DNA of 9,869 bases from an uncultured Oscillospiraceae bacterium. GTDB lineage: Bacteria > Bacillota > Clostridia > Oscillospirales > Acutalibacteraceae. Positions 5,250 to 9,869 of the stretch are shown here, in pieces. The stretch lies in assembly GCA_900549945.1 (NCBI GenBank), contig URQJ01000060.1:1-9869 (forward strand). Direction: 5' to 3'. Every line of letters begins with the position of its first letter. Within the stretch, counting starts at the first letter, position 1. The notes under the pieces were generated by a model. The model worked only from the letters and a program-made list of their open reading frames with translations, was not told where the DNA came from and did not search any database. A program made the translations under genes and the position numbers.

Positions 5250-7924
5250 ATGTATGCAATTTCACTTGCCGGCGAATGGAAGCTCCGCGGCGAATTTCTG
5301 GACGTGACAGCGGACCGCTTCACCGAGGTGCTGCGTAAACTGGACGCCGACCCGGTGGCGCCGACGCTGCCCGGCTTTTTGACGCTCGAGGATCTGCCCG
5401 AGGAGGCGCAGGCGCAGTTTCGCGCCGGCCCGAGCCGCGCGTTCACGGTGTACAACGACCGCGGGCCGAACGCGTTCCCGTCGAAAAGCGGCTGGATTCC
5501 GATGCAGGTGCCGGGCGACGTGACGAGCGCGCTCGTGGACGCCGGCATCGTCGAGGAGCCGTTCCTCAAGACGAACACGAAAAGAACCTGTGGATCCGCG
5601 ACCTCTCGTGGTGGCTCGTCAAGGATTTCGAGGTATCGGAGGCCGTGCTCGAGGAGGACATCGTCCGCCTGAATATCGAGATGCTCGATTTCAACGCCGA
5701 TATCCTTTTGAACGGCATGCGCGTCGCGCACCATGAAAACGCGTTCTGCGCGTTTTCCGAGGACGTCAAGCGCTTTTTGCAGGCCGGCGAAAACCGGCTT
5801 GTCATCCGCCTGACCTCGGGCATGGAGCTGCACTACCCGAAGGACAGCGTCGCCTACTACTGCGCGAGCGACAACGCGCTGTGCGACCAGCGCGTCTACA
5901 CCCGCAAGCCGCAGTTCACCTACGGCTGGGACTGGTGCCAGCCCGTGCCTACCTGCGGCATCGGCCGCAGCATCGGCATTGAGGCGTTCAGCGGCGCAAA
6001 AGTCGCGGCGGCGCGCGTCGATACGCTGAAGCTCGAGGGCAGCGACGCGGAGATCGAGTTTAACCTTGAGATCGAGAAATCCAACATGGTGCAGAGCGCC
6101 GAGGCAGAGATCGAGTATGCGCTCTCAATCGGCGGCGAGACGGTCTGCACCGGGCGGCAGACGAAGATGCTTGTCGGCGGTGTCAACTACGTTTCCGAGC
6201 GCATGACGCTGAAAAACGCGCAGCTCTGGTGGCCGAACGGCTACGGCGCGCAGAACCTCTACACCTTTACGGCGCGATGCACCGCGCGCGGCATCACGCA
6301 CGAGATGCCGGAGAAGCGCATCGGCATCCGCACGGTGGAGCTCGACACTTCGAAGCTCGAGGACGGCACGCGCAATTTCTTCTTCAAGGTGAACGGCACG
6401 CGTATCTTCTGCAAGGGCGGCAACTGGGTGCCGACCGATTCGCTTTACCTGCGCACGCCGGATTCGACGTACAAGACGCTTGTCCGCGAGGGCGCGGTGG
6501 CGCATTTCACGATGTTCCGCATGTGGGGCGGCGGCACGTACGAGCCAGAGTGCTTCTACGAGTATTGCTCGGAATACGGCATCCTTTTGATGCACGACTT
6601 CATGTACGCCTGCGGCTTCTACCCGGACCACCTCGATTCGTTCCTCTTTGAGGCAGAGCGCGAGGCCGAGTACCAGACGAAGCGCCTCGCGCACTACCCC
6701 TGCATGGCGGTGTGGACCGGCAACAACGAGATCGCCGAGTCCTACAGCGACTGGTTCCCGGCGCCGGTCGCGCCGGACCGCTTCTACGGCGAGAAGATTT
6801 TCAACTATATCCAGCCGCGCGCCGTGCACCGCAACAGCCCGACGGTGCCGTATATGCCTTCCTCGCCGTACTTCGGCGAGCGGGCGAACCTCACCGAGGA
6901 GGGCGACGTGCACGCGTGGTCGTACTTCGGCCGCGACCCCAAGACGAAGTTTAAGTTTGTCTACGAGCTCGAGGCGTTCGACCGCATGCCGGCGCGCTTC
7001 TCGAGCGAATACGGCTTCTTCGGCGCGCAGATGGAGAGCACCGTGCGCCGCTACCACGACGGCGAGGAAATGCGCTTTGACGGCGAAATCTGGAAGCACC
7101 ACGGCGAATTTGAGCGCAAGCGCGGCAACATCGACGGCGCGATCGACCGCCATATCACCGATTTCTCGAAGCTCGACGTGCCGGGCTACCTATTGTACAG
7201 CGGCATCATGCAGGGCCTGCTCTACGCGGAGCTGGCCGAGGCGATGCGCAGAAAGCCCTACGGCGCGGGCGACCTGATCTGGATGTACAACGACTGCTGG
7301 CCGGAGACGGGCTGGACGATCATCGACTACTACCTGACGCGCAAGATTTCGTTCTACTTCCTAAAGCGCGCGTTCCAGCCGAAGAAGCTGATCGTCCGCG
7401 CGGCGGAAAACGGCGCGTGCGTGACCGTCATCAACGAGACGGCCGAGCCGGTCGCGGCGGAGATCACCTGCGGCTACATGACGTTTGACGGAAAGACCGA
7501 GGGCCTCTGCACAAAGACGGTCGAGGCTGCGCCGCACTCGTGGCAGCAGCTCAGCCTGCCGCTTGCGGGCGACCTGAAAAAGGGCTTCTTTTTCGCGCGG
7601 GCCGAGGGCTTCGACACGGCGGACAGCCTGCGCGCCTATTACCGCGACTACACGTTCCCGGAGAGCCGCGCGAAGATCGAATCGGTCGAGCGGGACGGCG
7701 GCGACCTGCTCGTCACGGTTTCGGCGGATGTCTACACGCCGTTTGCCTACCTGACGACGAGCGACGACCGCGTCCATTACAGCGACAACTATTTCACGCT
7801 GTACCCGAACGAGAAAAAGACGGTGCGCGTCGAAAGCTGTGCCGAAATGCCCGTGCTGCGCGTCGCGGAGACGACGCCGAGCGAGGAGGCGAAGAAGGCG
7901 GGCTATACGGATTCTTGGTTCTGA
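5250..7924 (+). CDS. GH2 beta-mannosidase, interrupted by a one-base frameshift
   Basis: Encodes a cytoplasmic glycoside hydrolase family 2 beta-mannosidase, releasing mannose from the non-reducing end of beta-mannosides; no signal peptide. The frame from ATG 5250 gives LAGEWKLRG and continues to about 5582. Homology then resumes one frame back with NLWIRDLSWWL (from 5585) and runs unbroken to TGA at 7922-7924. Joined, it is about 891 residues, normal for the family. Further motifs are KPQFTYGWDW, WWPNGYG, GNNE (acid/base Glu about 494, codon 6728-6730), SEYG (nucleophile Glu about 587, codon 7007-7009) and NDCWPETGW. The 93-residue gap between the two Glu equals that I recall for Bacteroides BtMan2A (E462/E555). 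All catalytic residues are intact. AAAGGATGG (5230-5238) serves as ribosome binding site, rather far from the ATG; an ATG at 5235 lies inside it. Whether the break is real or a sequencing error is undecided. Confidence 0.88.
5580..5584 (+). other. Frameshift site in the beta-mannosidase gene
   Basis: The frame ACG-AAC-ACG-AAA is followed by a shift to AAG-AAC-CTG-TGG. Restoring one A to the run AAAA (5580-5583) would give TNTKKNLWIRDLSWW and one continuous gene. Without it the first frame ends at 5672 after about 30 Arg/Ser-rich nonsense residues. A lost base in an A-run is the simplest explanation. No proper X-XXY-YYZ slippery heptamer is present in frame, which argues against programmed slippage. 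Confidence 0.8.
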
Positions 7925-7958
7925 CCGGCGGGCGGGGCGAAGCCCTGCGCCGTCGGAA

Positions 7959-8002
7959 ACAGGGGCGCGTGCCGCCCTGACAAAAATATTCCCCGCCCCT
8001 GT
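7959..8002 (+). repeat. Inverted repeat in the beta-mannosidase/ADP-ribosylglycohydrolase gap
   Basis: ACAGGGGCG (7959-7967) is exactly complementary to CGCCCCTGT (7994-8002), a 9-bp GC-rich stem with a 26-nt loop, in the 146-nt gap between two genes. No U-tract follows, so it is not a clear terminator. An intra-operon RNA structure is the likely role, if any. I saw no promoter in the gap, so the downstream gene is probably cotranscribed. Confidence 0.35.
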
Positions 8003-8070
8003 GCGGGACCTGCGGCGGGCGGCCGCGCGGAAATACCCGCGTGCCCGCACTGTGGAAAGGAGACAAAACC

Positions 8071-9612
8071 ATGCAAATGACCCCCGAGGAATACCGGCGC
8101 CGCGTGGAGGGCTGCTGGATCGGCAAGAACATCGGCGGCACGCTCGGCATGCCGATGGAGTGGAACCGCGCGACGAACGACGTTTCCTATTACACGCACG
8201 ACATCAGCGGCGAGCCGCTGCCGAACGACGACCTCGACATTCAGGTGCTCTGGCTCCTCGCGCTTGAGGACAACGGGCTGGACCTCGACGCAAAGGTGCT
8301 CGGCCGCTACTTCAACGAGCTGATGATCTTCACCCACGCCGAGTACGGCACGGCAAAGGCCAACCTGCGCGTGGGGCTTGAGCCGCCGTATTCGGGCATC
8401 TACAAGAACGATTTCAAGCACAGCTGCGGCTCGTTCATCCGCAGCGAGATCTGGGCCTGCCTGTTCCCGGGGCACCCGGCGCTCGCCGCGAAGTATGCGT
8501 TTGAGGACGCGATGGTCGACCACGGCGACGGCGAGGGCGTTTATGCGGAGGTGTTTTTCGCGGCGCTCGAAAGCGCGGCGTTTTTTGAGCCGTCGCTCGA
8601 GCGGCTGGTCGAGATCGGCCTGAGCTACATCCCGGCAGACTGCGCCGTGGCCCGCGCGATCCGCGACGGCGTCGATTTCGCCCGCCGCGGCGTTTCGAAG
8701 GAGACCGCGCGCGAGTACATGATGCAGCACTACATCGGCCACATCGAGTGGCATTACATGTCGCACGAGGATGAGAAAAAGGGCTACGGAGAAGGCCCCT
8801 TCGGCTTCGATGTGCCCTCGAACATGTTCATCATCGCCTATAATTTGATTGCCGGGCGGGGCGATCTCGAAAAATCGATGTGCGATGCGGTCTGGTTCGG
8901 CGAGGATACGGACTGCACGGCCGGCACAATCGCCGCGCTGCACGGCATTCGCTGCGGCATTGATTCGATCGACCAGAAATGGATCGAGCCGATCGGCACG
9001 AAGATCAAGACGATCAGCATCGACCCGTTCCGCATGGAGAGCCGCATCCCGAAGGACATCTACGAGTTCTCCGCGCGTATCGAAAGGCTCCATGCGGAGG
9101 CGGCGCGGAAATTCCGGCTCGACGGGCCTGCGAAGGACTTCACGGCCCCCGCGTGGTTCACGAACATCTACGACGACATGCGCGTTGTGACCTACCGCTT
9201 CGATTACATCAACGTGCGGCTCGACTATATGGGCGATCCGGTGATCCGCGCCGGTGAGCCGAAGCGCATCCGCTTTTTGATCTCGAACACGGCGAAAAGC
9301 GTTTCGACCGAGCGGCTGAACCTGCACCTCTACACGGCGGATGAAATGCAGGTGCTGCCCGGCAAAACGCTGAGCACGCTTGTGACGATGGGGCACATGG
9401 GCTCCGGCATCTCGGCCGTGGAGTTTGAGCTCAGCCTCGAGCAGGCGGCGCGCCCGCTGTACCGCGGCGTGCTCGAAATCACCTTCGAGGATTCGAAGCG
9501 CGGGCGCATCTATCACGTGCCGTTCGTCCTCTTGAACGAGGCCGGCGCGCATGTGGATTCGAAATTTGAGAAGAACGGGCCGCCGATGTGCCCGAACCAG
9601 CCGCGCGTGTAA
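8071..9612 (+). CDS. ADP-ribosylglycohydrolase-family protein with beta-rich C-terminal extension
   Basis: A 513-residue protein, probably cytoplasmic (no signal peptide). Start 8071 follows AAGGAG (8057-8062) by 8 nt; an in-frame GTG at 8041 has no such site. The first roughly 330 residues carry the all-helical ADP-ribosylglycohydrolase fold (PF03747). Motifs are GCWIGKNIGGTLGMPMEW (14-31), PNDDLD (51-56, in the position of the first metal-binding Asp motif), CGSFIRSEIW, DAMVDHGDGEGVY, and GEDTDCTAGT (277-286, second metal site with D279 and D281). Classical members remove ADP-ribose from proteins using two Mg ions. Here the gene sits between a beta-mannosidase and an isomerase-like gene, so a sugar or glycoside substrate is at least as likely. 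Residues about 375-505 look like a beta-sandwich-type accessory domain (alternating hydrophobic strands, GEPKRIRFLISN), beyond the usual family length. Family call is firm; substrate is unknown. Confidence 0.87.
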   Translation: MQMTPEEYRRRVEGCWIGKNIGGTLGMPMEWNRATNDVSYYTHDISGEPLPNDDLDIQVLWLLALEDNGLDLDAKVLGRYFNELMIFTHAEYGTAKANLRVGLEPPYSGIYKNDFKHSCGSFIRSEIWACLFPGHPALAAKYAFEDAMVDHGDGEGVYAEVFFAALESAAFFEPSLERLVEIGLSYIPADCAVARAIRDGVDFARRGVSKETAREYMMQHYIGHIEWHYMSHEDEKKGYGEGPFGFDVPSNMFIIAYNLIAGRGDLEKSMCDAVWFGEDTDCTAGTIAALHGIRCGIDSIDQKWIEPIGTKIKTISIDPFRMESRIPKDIYEFSARIERLHAEAARKFRLDGPAKDFTAPAWFTNIYDDMRVVTYRFDYINVRLDYMGDPVIRAGEPKRIRFLISNTAKSVSTERLNLHLYTADEMQVLPGKTLSTLVTMGHMGSGISAVEFELSLEQAARPLYRGVLEITFEDSKRGRIYHVPFVLLNEAGAHVDSKFEKNGPPMCPNQPRV

Positions 9613-9637
9613 CGAACGACACGCATTTTGGGGAACA

Positions 9638-9688
9638 GCGCGGAAAGAAAAGCTCCGCGCGCCGGATCTGCGCCGCACCGAGCGGCGC
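9638..9688 (+). repeat. Two GC-rich hairpins in the gap before the isomerase-like gene
   Basis: GCGCGGA (9638-9644) pairs with TCCGCGC (9654-9660), and GCGCCGC (9670-9676) pairs with GCGGCGC (9682-9688). Both are perfect 7-bp stems in the 100-nt gap. Neither is followed by a U-tract, so intrinsic termination is unlikely. They may tune stability of the polycistronic mRNA (inference). Confidence 0.35.
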
Positions 9689-9712
9689 GGATGGATAGGA
9701 TTTGGTGAAGCT

Positions 9713-9869
9713 ATGGCGTTGTTTGAAAAGAATTGGTACACGGTGCCGTGGAAGCTCGTGCCGAACAAGATCGTGCGCTACCCCGGCGGGCGGGAGATCG
9801 ACCGCTTCCGCGGGATCTTCCCGGGCGCCGACGACGGCCGGCCCGAGGCGTGGGTCGGCTCCGACACGC
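9713..9869 (+). CDS. Class I mannose-6-phosphate isomerase-like protein, N-terminal part (runs off window)
   Basis: ATG 9713 opens a frame of 52 codons plus one base to the window edge, with AGGA (9697-9700) 12 nt upstream, a weak and distant ribosome binding site. The peptide contains NKIVRYPGGREIDRF, then a short Gly/Asp-rich stretch and PEAWVGSDT. This arrangement (a conserved YxGGxxID/E segment followed by PExWxGST) resembles the N-terminus of cupin-type class I mannose-6-phosphate isomerases found in clostridial sugar clusters. Those zinc enzymes interconvert mannose-6-phosphate and fructose-6-phosphate, which would complete a mannoside pathway after the beta-mannosidase. The zinc-binding His/Glu residues lie outside the window, so activity cannot be confirmed. 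It could also be an isomerase-like cupin with another role. Likely the third gene of the enzyme operon. Confidence 0.72.
   Translation, partial: MALFEKNWYTVPWKLVPNKIVRYPGGREIDRFRGIFPGADDGRPEAWVGSDT

Noticed and set aside
5574..5590. Programmed -1 ribosomal frameshifting in the beta-mannosidase gene
   Set aside because: The in-frame sequence around AAAAG does not form a proper slippery heptamer, and metabolic GH2 enzymes are not known to use recoding. A lost A in a run is simpler.
5645..7924. Downstream beta-mannosidase frame as an independent gene starting at GTG 5645
   Set aside because: No ribosome binding site, and the homologous region begins upstream at about 5585 and includes the essential N-terminal sugar-binding part.
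7903..9768. 621-codon open frame on the minus strand opposite the ADP-ribosylglycohydrolase gene
   Set aside because: Arg/Ala/Val/His-rich composition typical of antisense frames in GC-rich DNA; no motif or start signal.
1..9869. CRISPR arrays, insertion sequences, tRNA/rRNA genes, phage or defence genes
   Set aside because: No regularly spaced repeats, transposase-like proteins, terminal inverted repeats or structural RNA signatures were seen on either strand.

Overview
The window looks like chromosomal DNA from a Gram-positive, Clostridia-like gut-type bacterium (perhaps Oscillospirales or Christensenellales, inferred). The evidence is strong AGGAGG-type ribosome binding sites, sigma-A promoters with 17-nt spacers, a lipoprotein solute-binding protein with a FAAC lipobox, an LplB/YtcP-type permease pair, and GC-rich genes beside a strongly AT-rich regulatory gap. 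No phage, transposon, tRNA/rRNA or CRISPR signature was seen.

Layout: (1) 1-222, minus strand: the N-terminal part of a beta-lactamase-family serine hydrolase with its own promoter. (2) 223-1175: about 950 nt without a convincing gene. It holds an AT-rich block, an operator-like palindrome, a tandem direct repeat, a near-consensus extended -10 promoter (901-929) and a roughly 240-nt leader with two abutting inverted repeats. (3) 1176-4878: a three-gene importer, permease 1, permease 2 and a lipoprotein binding protein, closed by a strong intrinsic terminator (4922-4958). (4) 5057-5094: a second sigma-A promoter whose -35 is overlapped by a cre-like/LacI-family operator. It drives a GH2 beta-mannosidase (5250-7924, split by a one-base frameshift near 5580), an ADP-ribosylglycohydrolase-fold protein with a beta-rich C-terminal extension (8071-9612), and a class I mannose-6-phosphate isomerase-like gene that runs off the window (9713-9869+).

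Inferred working model: a mannose-containing oligosaccharide or glycoside is bound outside the cell by the lipoprotein and imported through the permease pair, energised by an ATPase encoded elsewhere (none is present here). It is cleaved in the cytoplasm by the beta-mannosidase, which has no signal peptide. The phosphorylated sugar could be fed to glycolysis through the isomerase-like protein. The role of the ADP-ribosylglycohydrolase homologue is unknown and is the most interesting functional question. Most of the locus is a recognisable carbohydrate-utilisation cluster. The unusual parts are that protein, the frameshift, the layered regulatory DNA, and a Ser/Ala/Glu-only tail on the binding protein.
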